From Lachnospiraceae bacterium (lineage in GTDB: Bacteria > Bacillota > Clostridia > Lachnospirales > Lachnospiraceae): DNA of 64,000 nt. Position 1 is the first letter of the stretch. Every line of letters starts with the position of its first letter. Below are positions 8,489 through 17,533 of this stretch, one piece after another. Below the pieces are notes generated by a model. The model was not told the DNA's origin. It saw nothing but the letters and a program-made list of their open reading frames with translations, and searched no databases. The position numbers were made by a program, and so were the translations under genes. The stretch lies in assembly GCA_021202075.1 (NCBI GenBank), contig JAJQDT010000110.1:8011-72010 (forward strand), written 5' to 3'.

Positions 8489-9856
8489 TCATAACAGAAC
8501 CAGTTCCAAAATCTCAAAATTCTCCGCTTCCCCAGCCACAAGCCGCAGCTCGTGCTCTCCCGCATCCGCAAGAATTTTTTCGGAGGTCTGTACCCCATTT
8601 TCAAAGGTCAGCGTTCCCGCGTTTTGGTCATCCAGCCAGACCGTCAGAGCCGCGCTCCCCGATGCCCTGACTCGAAGCTTCTGAAACCCGTTTTCACTTT
8701 TTACATAGCGAAAAATGATCTCGTCCCCGGCCGAAATATTCATCAGCTTTTCCGGGTACTGCTCCTTCGTCTCCGGCTCCTCATTGAGGCCGATAAATGC
8801 GGTTCCCTTCAGTCCGCACGCCTGATAGCCCATGATAGCCTCTCCCGGCGTAAACGGCTCCCCGATCCCCTGAGACGTCATTTTTACCTCCGGTATCGTT
8901 CCGTCCGGCAGTATTGTGATTTTTTCAATGCAAAGTCTGCGATGCTGTTCCGTCCCGCGGCTGCAGCGGTGATAGAAAACATACCACTGCCCGTCCACGC
9001 ACTCGATGGAACCATGATTATTCCAGCTTTTCGGGTCGCACCCGTCATTGTCAATAATGATTCCCTGATAAACGAACGGCCCAAGCGGCGACGGTCCGGT
9101 AGAATATCCCAGAGAGGTTGGCTTGCCGCGCTCCATATCCGCGTAAAGATAGTAATACGTGCCACCGATTTTTCTCATGGAAGACCCCTCATGGAAATAA
9201 TGCTCTGTCTCCGTCACCAGGTCGTCCACAATATTTTCCCTGTCAAAAGAAACCAGATCAGGGTTCAGCCTGACCCCATGAGAAAACAGCTGCCCCCAGT
9301 ACAGATAGGCCTGGCCGTCCTCATCTATAAAAACTGCAGGGTCGATACCGCCGCAGGGAAGCTGTACCGGATTGCCAAACGGACCTTCCGGACGGTCAGA
9401 CACGACAACACCCTCACTGTCATCCGGCATACAGATATACAAATAATACGTTCCGTTTTTTTCCACGCAGTCCGGAGCAAACAGAAGCGCCGGCTTTTCG
9501 CCCTCCTCTTCCTTTTCAAACTTCTCCTTCATATCCTCGCCGTTCTCCGCCATAGCCGAGAGCATTTTCTGAATAAACGGGGTCGGATGGCTCCAGTCAA
9601 TGCCCGGATATTTTGGCGCACCGGGATTATTGAACCAGGGAATCTGTTTTCCGTTTAGCGCCTCCTCATGGATCGTCCAGTTCTCCATATCCGGCGTCGA
9701 TACTACATGATATTTCTCACTGCAGTAAACATCCTCGCGGTCGTCATAACTCCCGTAAATATACAGCTTTCCGTCCGGCATCACATGCGCCTCACTGTCC
9801 GGGATATGAAATTCCAGCGGCAAAATCGGGTTCCTCTTGTTTTTATAATTCTCCAT
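8489..9856 (-). CDS. Glycoside hydrolase family 43 (arabinofuranosidase/xylosidase-like)
   Basis: This 455-residue protein has a five-bladed GH43 beta-propeller followed by a beta-sandwich domain from about residue 325, CBM6-like. The three expected acidic residues are visible: general base Asp20 in HIPDSEAHV, the pKa-modulating Asp near 172 in GGIDPAVF, and the acid Glu near 223 in HEGSSMRK. GH43 enzymes cut arabinose or xylose from plant glycans. There is no signal peptide, so it probably acts inside the cell on imported oligosaccharides. It starts behind GGAGAAG and lies 41 bp downstream of an isomerase-like gene in the same direction, so the two probably form one operon. Exact substrate cannot be read from sequence. 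Confidence 0.9.
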   Translation of the reverse strand: MENYKNKRNPILPLEFHIPDSEAHVMPDGKLYIYGSYDDREDVYCSEKYHVVSTPDMENWTIHEEALNGKQIPWFNNPGAPKYPGIDWSHPTPFIQKMLSAMAENGEDMKEKFEKEEEGEKPALLFAPDCVEKNGTYYLYICMPDDSEGVVVSDRPEGPFGNPVQLPCGGIDPAVFIDEDGQAYLYWGQLFSHGVRLNPDLVSFDRENIVDDLVTETEHYFHEGSSMRKIGGTYYYLYADMERGKPTSLGYSTGPSPLGPFVYQGIIIDNDGCDPKSWNNHGSIECVDGQWYVFYHRCSRGTEQHRRLCIEKITILPDGTIPEVKMTSQGIGEPFTPGEAIMGYQACGLKGTAFIGLNEEPETKEQYPEKLMNISAGDEIIFRYVKSENGFQKLRVRASGSAALTVWLDDQNAGTLTFENGVQTSEKILADAGEHELRLVAGEAENFEILELVLL

Positions 9857-9897
9857 AATCTTCTCCTTATCTATTAATTGTTATGCAATGTGAACTA

Positions 9898-10809
9898 TCA
9901 GTTATCTAAGCCAATGAGATTGCGGTCGGCCTGGTTCAAAGCCAGTATAATGGTTCTCAGATAATCCGAACCCTTTTTCAAATCTGACAAAAGGACCTGT
10001 CCTTTCGCCGCGCGGTCCTGATCGATCATCAGTCCATGAGGGATAAGCGGAAGATTCGGTATTTGATTCAGGATCTTTTCGGTCGGCAGAACACCGTCTC
10101 CGACTGCAGCAAAAGAATCCTTCTCATCCACGCTTGCAAAATCAGCGACAAAATCTTTTAAATGAACTGAAAAAATCCGGCTCGAATACTTTTCCATAAA
10201 GGAAATCACATCATCTCCGCCGAACAGCTGCCAACCAACATCCAGCTGCAGCATAACTTTATCAGAAGTATGTTCAAGAAAATCTTCCATCAGGGTACAT
10301 TCTCTTCCGTCCGCAATTACTTTTTTAAATTCCATGTAGTGATTATGATAGCCAAGATGAATTCCATGAGGATTCAAAATCTGATTGGCATAATCCAGTT
10401 GCCTGGCTGCCGCCCGACATTTTTCTAAAGTGTCGAATTCCAGACTTGTCATAAAAAAACGAATCCCGGTTTTCTTAGAAAAAGAAATCAGCTCCGGCAG
10501 GGCGTCATCTTCTTTTATATCAGCAGACAGGCCAATATGCATTGATGAGATTGCAAGTCCCCATTCGTTCAGCTTCGGCAGCATCATCCGAACCTTTTGT
10601 TCATCCCACAGCAGCGTTCTCACAAAAGAAGGTACCGGACTATCCGGGGCAAGTGCCGGATCATTCCGAAACGCGTAAATTGGTTCAACCGCGGTAAATC
10701 CACTTTCCGCCAGCTGTTTTAATGTCTGTTCAGAATCCTGTTCCAGCTCTGAGGCCAGACCAAACAAGCCACACCCTAATTCCATATCTTTCTTCTCGCT
10801 TTCTTTCAT
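9898..10809 (-). CDS. Sugar phosphate isomerase/epimerase-like TIM barrel protein
   Basis: This 303-residue protein belongs to the xylose-isomerase-like TIM barrel superfamily. Metal-site motifs are HLGYHNHYMEF, LQLDVGW and FSVHLKDF, the usual pattern of the IolE/epimerase group. It begins at ATG 10809 with no clear ribosome site; ATG 10785 (MELGCGLFG) has a better purine-rich leader and is an alternative start. It lies first in an operon with the GH43 gene. A divergent paralogue starts at 11160. Likely role: isomerisation or epimerisation of a sugar or keto-sugar released from plant glycans. The reaction is not known. Confidence 0.85.
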   Translation of the reverse strand: MKESEKKDMELGCGLFGLASELEQDSEQTLKQLAESGFTAVEPIYAFRNDPALAPDSPVPSFVRTLLWDEQKVRMMLPKLNEWGLAISSMHIGLSADIKEDDALPELISFSKKTGIRFFMTSLEFDTLEKCRAAARQLDYANQILNPHGIHLGYHNHYMEFKKVIADGRECTLMEDFLEHTSDKVMLQLDVGWQLFGGDDVISFMEKYSSRIFSVHLKDFVADFASVDEKDSFAAVGDGVLPTEKILNQIPNLPLIPHGLMIDQDRAAKGQVLLSDLKKGSDYLRTIILALNQADRNLIGLDN

Positions 10810-10981
10810 AATGATGATAGTATTATCACATATTCAATCCTGAAAGTCACTAGAAAAACAGGACAATACTAAATGGAAAAAACTGCCATCGCTCTTTTGC
10901 ATGTCAGATTTTTCCAGCAAAGATGTCTTTTGAAACAATAGCTTTTTCTCATAACCAGTGATATCCTGATTTATACGTGCT

Positions 10982-11090
10982 GGAACCAGATTTTTACCAT
11001 ATTGCGTAAAAAATTATTTTTCAGTTCCGAAACCGAACAAGCCGGAACCAAAATCTTCCCATTTTGCGCAAAAAATTGTTCTAAAGTTCC
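10982..11090. promoter_or_regulatory. Two 47-bp direct repeats between divergent isomerase genes
   Basis: Segments 10982-11028 and 11044-11090 align end to end without gaps at a 62-bp offset. Each begins GGAACC and ends GTTCC, so each is bounded by a GGAAC/GTTCC inverted pair, and each has TTGCGyAAAAAATT in the centre. They lie in the 350-bp space between the two divergent isomerase-like genes and are strong candidates for binding sites of the local regulator, perhaps the AraC protein at 12184-13305. Confidence 0.6.
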
Positions 11091-11159
11091 TCAATATAGC
11101 GGCAAGCAAAAACAATTTGACTCTTAATATCTTAACGAAAAACGAAAGGAGAAGACGAA

Positions 11160-12026
11160 ATGAAATACAGTTTAATGACCACAACTATGGTTTTAGATCT
11201 GCTGTCTGAATCAATGACAGGGATTCCAAAATTACAGATTCAGAAGAAATACGCCGACATGATGGAGATGATAGCATCCATCGGAATTTCAGCAGTGGAG
11301 ATTACCACACTGGAACTGGATTTGTTCGGAATGGATGTTGTCAAACAAATCCTGAACGAAAGTCATCTGAAGGCAGGCGGATTCGTTCACATGGATACGT
11401 TTGCCCATACAGACTCTAAAATATCACAGGAACTGGCAGCATCAGCCATGCGCCGTATTGATGACGCGCTTTGCCTTGGAGCGGATAATCTTATGCTTGG
11501 GCTTATGGCCCAGGACGATGTATCGGCTCACAGCCCGGAGGAACTGACGAATGCTCTGATTCAAAACATTCGTCCTGTTGCCGAATATGGGATGAAAAAG
11601 GGAATTAAAATCTCTGTGGAAGATACTCCGGATATCCGGTTGCCTCTTTGTGATACGGCTGATACAAAAATTCTCCTGGATGCCATACCAGAGCTCTATC
11701 TGACCTTTGATACCGGCAATATGCTCCTGAAACACGATGCTCCGCTCTCCTATCTGGAAGCTTTCCAGGACAGGATCTGCAATGTTCATTTAAAGGATAT
11801 ATGCTATCCGGCGCCGGGGCAGCCGGGCGATACAGACGTAGACGGCAAGGTGATAGCCGGCTGTCAACATGGATGCGGTCTCATTGATTTTGCAAAAATA
11901 GGAAACCGCCTGAAATCAATGAATTATAACGGAAACGCTGTGATTGAATATATCGGCCATAGCCGTGATAATCATGCAGTCCGGATTCGTGAAGCATATT
12001 TGTTCCTGCAGGATCAGATTGGGTAA
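11160..12026 (+). CDS. Sugar phosphate isomerase/epimerase-like TIM barrel protein
   Basis: This 288-residue protein is a second member of the xylose-isomerase-like barrel superfamily. Metal and active-site stretches are KISVEDTPDI, LTFDTGNML, CNVHLKDI and AVIEYIGHS. It begins with ATG 11160 behind a strong AAAGGAGAAG site and is divergent from the paralogue at 9898-10809, with which it shares little beyond the fold. It ends convergent to the AraC regulator. The pairing with GH43 and an AraC regulator suggests use of a plant-derived sugar. The specific substrate is unknown. Confidence 0.85.
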   Translation: MKYSLMTTTMVLDLLSESMTGIPKLQIQKKYADMMEMIASIGISAVEITTLELDLFGMDVVKQILNESHLKAGGFVHMDTFAHTDSKISQELAASAMRRIDDALCLGADNLMLGLMAQDDVSAHSPEELTNALIQNIRPVAEYGMKKGIKISVEDTPDIRLPLCDTADTKILLDAIPELYLTFDTGNMLLKHDAPLSYLEAFQDRICNVHLKDICYPAPGQPGDTDVDGKVIAGCQHGCGLIDFAKIGNRLKSMNYNGNAVIEYIGHSRDNHAVRIREAYLFLQDQIG

Positions 12027-12037
12027 CCTCACGCAAG

Positions 12038-12141
12038 GGCTGCTCCATCACGGGGCAATTTCATTATCGGTTCTCAACGGCTGTAAAAGTGTTCGTCGAA
12101 GTATCGGCTGCTCTATCACAAAGCAATTTCATTATCGGTTC
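12038..12141. repeat. 36-bp imperfect direct repeats after the isomerase gene
   Basis: Bases 12038-12073 and 12106-12141 agree at 32 of 36 positions and are 68 bp apart. Both contain GCAATTTCATTATCGGTTC. They lie between the convergent isomerase and AraC genes. No T tract or strong stem was seen, so they are not obvious terminators. Confidence 0.6.
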
Positions 12142-12183
12142 CGAACCGCCGTCAGGCGAAAGCGAACAGACACTTCCTTAAAA

Positions 12184-13305
12184 TCAGGTATTCTGCATAG
12201 TCCGGTACTCCGCAGGAGTCACCCCATAATAATTTTTAAATGTCCGGTAGAAACCGCTGACATCCGCATAACCGACCTGCTCCACAATCTCCGGCAGAGA
12301 CAGATCCGGATTATGGAGCAGCTCGGCCGCTTTGTGAAGCTTCAGATCGCGTGTCAGCTCAGAAAAACGTTTCCCCGTGTGTTCCTTAATAATCCTCGAC
12401 ATATGGCGTTCGCTGTAGTGAAAAAAGCCTGCCAGCTCCGGCAGCGAAACGTGCGCGTAATTCGACTGAATATAGTTCATGATAAAAATGAGATTATCAT
12501 CTGCTTCATCATCGCCTTCCGAACAGATGACAACATCCTTCTCATGCCTGCGCAGAAGCAGAACACAAATGGCGTGTATCAGGTTGTTCATCATACGATT
12601 CGAATATTTTTCCTGATTCTGATATTCCTCGCAGGCATAGAGAATAAATTCCTTCAGGTTTCTGTCGTCACCCGTATGAAACAGAAGCGGCATACTTTTC
12701 CGCTCCCCGTACAGGGCATGTGTAAAAAAGGCAGTAAGCACATCCCGGCCGGAAAGCAGATCCATAAATGCCGTTTCAAACGTACTGGAGCGAATCAGAA
12801 TATTTATAATCCTGCAGTCATCCGCGAACGCTCCAATTGCGTGCTTCGTACCCGGAGCAATCAGGCAGAGGTCTCCTGGCCGCATAACAACGGCAGGCTT
12901 TTTCAAATCAGAACCTGTGAGCGAAGCCCGTAAATCGGTTCCTTCCAGATAATTTTGACAATTCCCTTCCATTACATATGTCATCTCAAAAAAACTATGG
13001 GAATGATAGATAGCCGGGAAATAACGGGCATGCCAGGTGACTGCCACGTCCCCTCCGTTAGGAATGAAGGTATCTTCCATCAGACTGGCCTCAACCGGAC
13101 CGTCAAGCAATTCATCAAAATCCATGCCGTTTTCGCGCATCTGTTTCCGGAATTCCCGCTCATCCACTGGACGTCCCTGATCAGAATCCCTCTGGCTCAA
13201 ATACAGATTTTTTAATTTTTTCTCAAGCTCATTCAGATCCTCCGGTTCCATCCCGTCATGCCTGCCTGACATAACCGTGTCCCTTTCACGAAAAAAATCC
13301 GCCAT
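12184..13305 (-). CDS. AraC-family transcription regulator
   Basis: This 373-residue regulator has an N-terminal extension of about 75 charged residues, then a cupin sensor domain (ARYFPAIYHSHSFFEMTYV, PGDLCLIAPGTKHAI) and a C-terminal double helix-turn-helix from about residue 270. The HTH landmarks are VSLPELAGFFHYSERHMSRIIKEHTGKRF and IVEQVGYADVSGFYRTFKNYYGVTPAEYR. It starts at ATG 13305 behind AAGGGGG. The cupin His pair (HSH) is typical of sugar-binding AraC proteins. Its position beside the isomerase and GH43 genes suggests it controls them. The paired 47-bp repeats at 10982-11090 are plausible targets. Confidence 0.92.
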   Translation of the reverse strand: MADFFRERDTVMSGRHDGMEPEDLNELEKKLKNLYLSQRDSDQGRPVDEREFRKQMRENGMDFDELLDGPVEASLMEDTFIPNGGDVAVTWHARYFPAIYHSHSFFEMTYVMEGNCQNYLEGTDLRASLTGSDLKKPAVVMRPGDLCLIAPGTKHAIGAFADDCRIINILIRSSTFETAFMDLLSGRDVLTAFFTHALYGERKSMPLLFHTGDDRNLKEFILYACEEYQNQEKYSNRMMNNLIHAICVLLLRRHEKDVVICSEGDDEADDNLIFIMNYIQSNYAHVSLPELAGFFHYSERHMSRIIKEHTGKRFSELTRDLKLHKAAELLHNPDLSLPEIVEQVGYADVSGFYRTFKNYYGVTPAEYRTMQNT

Positions 13306-13381
13306 CCGTCCGTACCCCCTTCGTCTGTTCCATCAGTCACAGAATATCATAAAGGGACTGAATCTGTCTACAAAGTTTACA

Positions 13382-13408
13382 GCTATTTACGCTATTTACG
13401 CTATTTAC
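13382..13408. repeat. Three perfect 9-bp tandem repeats
   Basis: GCTATTTAC occurs three times in a row with no spacing. It lies in the 216-bp space between the AraC regulator and a small gene remnant. Nine-base units are a likely site of replication slippage; function is unknown. Confidence 0.7.
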
Positions 13409-13521
13409 AGTCTGGAATCTATTCTTGCCAGGCTGTGTGGTTTCTATTATAATAAAAGCATACCAGCTGGCAGTCTGTCAAAACGTGTGAGATACTTAAA
13501 GCGAGAGGAGACTATGACCTG

Positions 13522-13773
13522 ATGAGTACTGAGGCGGAAAAGTTATACAATCTCGGAGTAGAGGATGGCATGGAACAAGGTATTGAAAAAGGTATCAAAA
13601 AAGGTATCGAAAGGGGCATCGCACAATCAGAAATGAACCAAGCCAAAGAAAAAGCGGCGGCGGTAATCCGAATGCTGCAGGACAAACTCCCCGTTGAGAA
13701 AATTGCGGGTTATCAGAATATGACGATTGATGAAGTGCGCAAAATCGAAGCCATGATGCCGGCGAAGGCATAA
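13522..13773 (+). pseudogene. 3' remnant of an Rpn-like PD-(D/E)XK nuclease/transposase-family gene
   Basis: The frame encodes 83 residues: MSTEAEKLYNLGVEDGMEQG, then a Gly-Ile-Lys/Glu repeat and a Lys-rich helix ending in a short helical segment (LPVEKIAGYQNMTIDEVRKIE). This is the C-terminal tail typical of the Rpn/PD-(D/E)XK transposase-associated family. Immediately upstream the overlapping frame reads SLSKRVRYLKREETMT and stops at TGATG, which also resembles these proteins just before the tail. The nuclease domain itself is missing, so this is probably a decayed fragment, though the tail could still be translated from ATG 13522 or coupled through the overlap. Confidence 0.5.
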
Positions 13774-13892
13774 ACAAAAACCATAGCCTGTGAATGCATA
13801 AGTCACAGAAGCATGTTTTATCGATGAAATGATTTCGCAATCAAATTGTTCTTAAATTCTTATAAAGAGGAAAAAGCATTCGAGCAGATACA

Positions 13893-13917
13893 AGCCTGGC
13901 AGTAAATGTGCCAGGCT
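13893..13917 (-). terminator. Possible terminator hairpin of the alpha-glucosidase operon
   Basis: AGCCTGGCA (13893-13901) pairs perfectly with TGCCAGGCT (13909-13917). It lies 90 bp past the GH13 stop on the minus strand. Only a weak T stretch follows, so termination is uncertain. Otherwise the 13774-14006 interval holds nothing recognisable. Confidence 0.4.
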
Positions 13918-14006
13918 CGATATAAGTCGTACCCATCGTTACTTTGCAGGCGTCATAGCGTCATACATTATTACTATAACTGTCACGATCCCTCGGATCC
14001 CTGGAG

Positions 14007-15671
14007 TCACTTTTTTCCAAATACTACCGCCTGATATGGCTGCATTTCAGATTCTATACTGTCGTAATTGTTTAAAAGGATGTCATAATCTGCTCTTTCA
14101 ACGCACCATGGGCGCCGCCTGGATGCGTAATTAATCGTTACCAGTACTTCCTGATTCTCAGCAATTCTTTTATATATAAAATCCTCTGCTTCGTTTGTCT
14201 CGATTCCTTCAAAAAAGCCATATACAATCGCCTCTTTGTATTCCGATTTCCGGCGCAGACGGATCATCTTTTTGTAAAAAGCAAGAACCGATTTCTCATC
14301 AGCTTCTTCTCGTTTCACATTTATCTCTTTGAAATTCGGATTTACCGGCATCCAGGGTGACCCTTCGGTAAATCCGGCATACGGCTCATCCGACCATTGC
14401 ATCGGTGTCCTTGCATTGTCCCTGCTTCTCCGTCTCAGATAATCCATGATTTTTTCCTCAGAATCACCGGCATCCATGGCTCTTTTGTATGTAGCCAGGG
14501 CTCCGATATCGTTGAACTGCCTGATATCATGAAAGGGGTAATTACTCATACCAATTTCCTGTCCCTGATAAATATATGGCGTTCCGCGCAGGAAAAAGTA
14601 CAGTACACCAAGCATTGTGATACTATAATACTGAATTTCACCATCTGGCAGATACTTATTAACCGATCTGGGCTGATCATGATTTTCCAGGTAGGGAGCC
14701 GCCCACCCGACCTTCTGTGTATCCTCCTGGCTCTGATAGATACAGTGTTTTAAATCCTTTAAATCCCATGGAGCAAACTCGCATGGCTTGATTATACCAT
14801 TCGTATCAATATCCGCATAACTAAAATCAAATACCATTGAAAAAAATCCATTTTCCCCGATATAAGCCTCTAAATCCTTTTGTGGAACGGACACTTCGGC
14901 TACTGTCATACTATCATATGGTTTAAATGCCTTATCACGGAGTTCGCCAAGAAACTCGCCAATTCCCGGCTGATTCAGCAGATAGTCATCGCCGTTCGCC
15001 AGGCCATCTTCGCCATCTGCGGGAACCTTGCATTCTGATAATATTTTTTCAGATTTTTTTATATTACCGATTGCATCTATACGGAAACCTGCTATCCCCT
15101 TGCTCTGCCAGTACAAAATTATATCGCAGATTTCCTGCCGGAGCAACGGATTTTCCCAATTCAGATCCGGCTGTTCCTTTGCAAAGGTGTGAAAATAGAA
15201 CCGATTGCTGTTCCCGATACGCGTCCAGACGCTGTCCCCAAAATAATTGCGGAAATTGTTCGGCGCATTTCCATCCGCCGTTTCCCGGATGATAAAATAA
15301 TCCCGATAAGGGCTTTCAGGATTCTGAAGTACATCCTGGAACCATTTGTGTTCGCAGGAAACATGGTTCACCACCAGGTCCATCAGAATTTTTATATGAC
15401 GCTTTCCGGCTTCGCAAATAAGTTCCTCCATATCTTCCCTGGTTCCCAGGCTGGAATCTATATCATAATAATCTGAAATATCATATCCATTATCTCTCAT
15501 GGGCGACCTGTTAACCGGGTTCAGCCAGATCACATTCACCCCAAGCCGTTCAATGTAATCCAACTGGCGAATAATACCCTTCAGGTCTCCGATTCCATCC
15601 CCATTCGTATCCATAAAACTTTTCGGATAAATCTGATATACAACAGTATCCAGCCACCACTTCTTCTTCAT
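14007..15671 (-). CDS. GH13 alpha-glucosidase (oligo-1,6-glucosidase type)
   Basis: This 554-residue cytoplasmic enzyme hydrolyses alpha-glucosidic bonds in short oligosaccharides. Landmarks of GH13 subfamily 31 are the calcium-type loop DTNGDGIGDLKGI near residue 22, LMDLVVNH, the nucleophile Asp near 198 in GFRIDAIG, the acid/base Glu near 256 in MTVAEVS, and the transition-state Asp near 331 in ENHDQPR. The length fits oligo-1,6-glucosidase, trehalose-6-phosphate hydrolase and related enzymes. There is no signal peptide. It is the last gene of the operon encoding the binding protein and two permeases and so probably degrades the imported sugar. The preferred linkage (alpha-1,6 or other) is not certain. 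Confidence 0.93.
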   Translation of the reverse strand: MKKKWWLDTVVYQIYPKSFMDTNGDGIGDLKGIIRQLDYIERLGVNVIWLNPVNRSPMRDNGYDISDYYDIDSSLGTREDMEELICEAGKRHIKILMDLVVNHVSCEHKWFQDVLQNPESPYRDYFIIRETADGNAPNNFRNYFGDSVWTRIGNSNRFYFHTFAKEQPDLNWENPLLRQEICDIILYWQSKGIAGFRIDAIGNIKKSEKILSECKVPADGEDGLANGDDYLLNQPGIGEFLGELRDKAFKPYDSMTVAEVSVPQKDLEAYIGENGFFSMVFDFSYADIDTNGIIKPCEFAPWDLKDLKHCIYQSQEDTQKVGWAAPYLENHDQPRSVNKYLPDGEIQYYSITMLGVLYFFLRGTPYIYQGQEIGMSNYPFHDIRQFNDIGALATYKRAMDAGDSEEKIMDYLRRRSRDNARTPMQWSDEPYAGFTEGSPWMPVNPNFKEINVKREEADEKSVLAFYKKMIRLRRKSEYKEAIVYGFFEGIETNEAEDFIYKRIAENQEVLVTINYASRRRPWCVERADYDILLNNYDSIESEMQPYQAVVFGKK

Positions 15672-15768
15672 ATTTTCCCCTCACTTATCTGTTTATTTTT
15701 ATCACCCCCATGTCACGCTCTCATCTGCAGCGTGACATGGTTAAAAAGCAATGACCCTCCTGGTCTGC

Positions 15769-16599
15769 CTATTTAATAGCACCTTGTGAAACGCCTTCAA
15801 TAATCTGTTTCTGCAGCAGCAGATACAGGATAATAACCGGGATGATTGTCAAAACAAGCGCGGATGTCACAAGCGAATAGTCGGTCGAATACTGTCCAAC
15901 AAAAGAATACGTTTTCAATGGCAACGTTTTCAGAGAGTCTTTATAAAGCAGGACAAACGGCAGAAGGAAATCATTCCAGATAGCAAGCACGTCCATAATT
16001 ACTATAGTGGAAGTAATCGGCTTCAGTATAGGGAAAATAATCTGGAAAAGAAGTTTTAACTGTCCGCAGCCATCCAGCATAGCCGCCTCTTCCAGCTCAT
16101 AGGGTATGTTTTTGATAAATCCATGGTACATAAATACCGCCATTGAAGTATGCGCTCCCATATAGAAAAACACCACGGCGCCAAGGTTATCTGTGAGATT
16201 CAAAGCAGAAAAGTTTTTCACAACAGGGATCATGATAGTCTGAAACGGAATGATCATAGACGCTACCATAATCATAAAGATGACCTTGTTGATTACCCAG
16301 TCCCTACGTGCAAACAGGTGCGCACACATCGCAGAAATCACAACAATCAGTACTATGCTGGCTCCCGTCACAATCAATGAATTCAAAAAGCTCTGCAGAT
16401 AATTCATTCTCACGAATGCCTTTACATAGCCTTCTATGTTAATTGAGGAAGGAAGGGATAACGCGTCCAGAATCACCTCTTTATTTGTCTTAAAGCTGTT
16501 AATCAGAACCAGAAAAAACGGATACATGAAAACACACAGCAAAGCGATAAAAACAACATAAAAACATATTTTCTTTAATATTCGGATTCCTTTCGTCAT
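15769..16599 (-). CDS. Carbohydrate ABC transporter permease, MalG type
   Basis: This 276-residue inner-membrane protein has six predicted helices. The first is at about residues 10-32 (CFYVVFIALLCVFMYPFF). The coupling EAA loop reads ELEEAAMLDGCGQLKLLFQIIFPILKP, the standard contact with the ATPase. It overlaps the 3' end of the MalF-type gene by 4 bp, which indicates translational coupling. It forms the transport pore with its neighbour. No ATPase gene is in the operon, so a shared MsmK-like ATPase elsewhere probably serves it, as is usual for family CUT1 importers in Firmicutes. Confidence 0.93.
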   Translation of the reverse strand: MTKGIRILKKICFYVVFIALLCVFMYPFFLVLINSFKTNKEVILDALSLPSSINIEGYVKAFVRMNYLQSFLNSLIVTGASIVLIVVISAMCAHLFARRDWVINKVIFMIMVASMIIPFQTIMIPVVKNFSALNLTDNLGAVVFFYMGAHTSMAVFMYHGFIKNIPYELEEAAMLDGCGQLKLLFQIIFPILKPITSTIVIMDVLAIWNDFLLPFVLLYKDSLKTLPLKTYSFVGQYSTDYSLVTSALVLTIIPVIILYLLLQKQIIEGVSQGAIK

Positions 16600-17483
16600 G
16601 CTTCCACCTCCTGTCTCTTTGTAATCAGCACCTGCGTCACAGAGATAACTGCAACAATAACGAACAAAATCAGCGCTTCCGTCTGACCCGCGCCATACTG
16701 TTCAGCCTGAAAAGCCTTATTATAGACGCGCATCGCCACAAGCTCCGTGCTCTGGAAAGGGCCACCATTGGTCAGCGCCAGGTTCACATCATAAGCCATA
16801 AACGCTGATTTGATTGACATAAATATACTGATCGTTACGGATGGCATAATCAGAGGAATGATGATATGGCGAATCTTCTTGAATCCCACTGCCCCATCCA
16901 GCCTTGCAGCCTCCTGTACATCCTTAGGTACTGAAACGATTCCCGCCATATAGATCAGCATCAAATAGCCGGACAACTGCCATACCGCTACAATGACAAG
17001 CGCCACAAATGCCGAGTCGGCGGAACTTAGTAAATTATACTTGAAAATAGAAATACCATATTGTGCACCCAGTTGCGGAAGCGCCTCAGAAAATACGAAT
17101 TTCCACACAATACCGAGAATCACTCCGCCCACTAGATTCGGTGTGAAAAATGCCACCCGGAAAAATCCCTGACCTTTGTAGCCACCTGTGAGGGAAAAGG
17201 CTATCAGAAACGCGATAACATTCGTAAAAACCACCACGCACAGGACATATTTAAATGTTCTTCCCAGAGATATCCAGAATTCTGAGTCCTGAAACGCACT
17301 GATATAATTCTGCAGCCCAATTATCTGATAAGTATCCGAAAGTCCGTTCCAGTCCGTAAACGTCAGCCAGATTCCATTGATAAATGCCACTAAGATTACT
17401 GCTGTAAAAACAGCTGTTGCCGGTCCCGCAAAAAGCAGGAAGGTCCCCACATTTTTTAATGTCCTGTTCTTTTTCTGATTCAT
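16596..17483 (-). CDS. Carbohydrate ABC transporter permease, MalF type
   Basis: This 295-residue protein is the partner permease of the CUT1 sugar importer. It has six predicted helices. The EAA loop is DVQEAARLDGAVGFKKIRHIIIPLIMP. The start ATG is 50 bp after the binding-protein stop codon. Members of this family bind the receptor-delivered oligosaccharide through the MalF/MalG cavity. The sugar is inferred only from context: an alpha-glucoside, because the operon ends with a GH13 alpha-glucosidase. Confidence 0.93.
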   Translation of the reverse strand: MNQKKNRTLKNVGTFLLFAGPATAVFTAVILVAFINGIWLTFTDWNGLSDTYQIIGLQNYISAFQDSEFWISLGRTFKYVLCVVVFTNVIAFLIAFSLTGGYKGQGFFRVAFFTPNLVGGVILGIVWKFVFSEALPQLGAQYGISIFKYNLLSSADSAFVALVIVAVWQLSGYLMLIYMAGIVSVPKDVQEAARLDGAVGFKKIRHIIIPLIMPSVTISIFMSIKSAFMAYDVNLALTNGGPFQSTELVAMRVYNKAFQAEQYGAGQTEALILFVIVAVISVTQVLITKRQEVEA

Positions 17484-17533
17484 CCTTATCCCTCTTTTCC
17501 TTTACAATCCACACAGACAGGCCATGCGATTCC

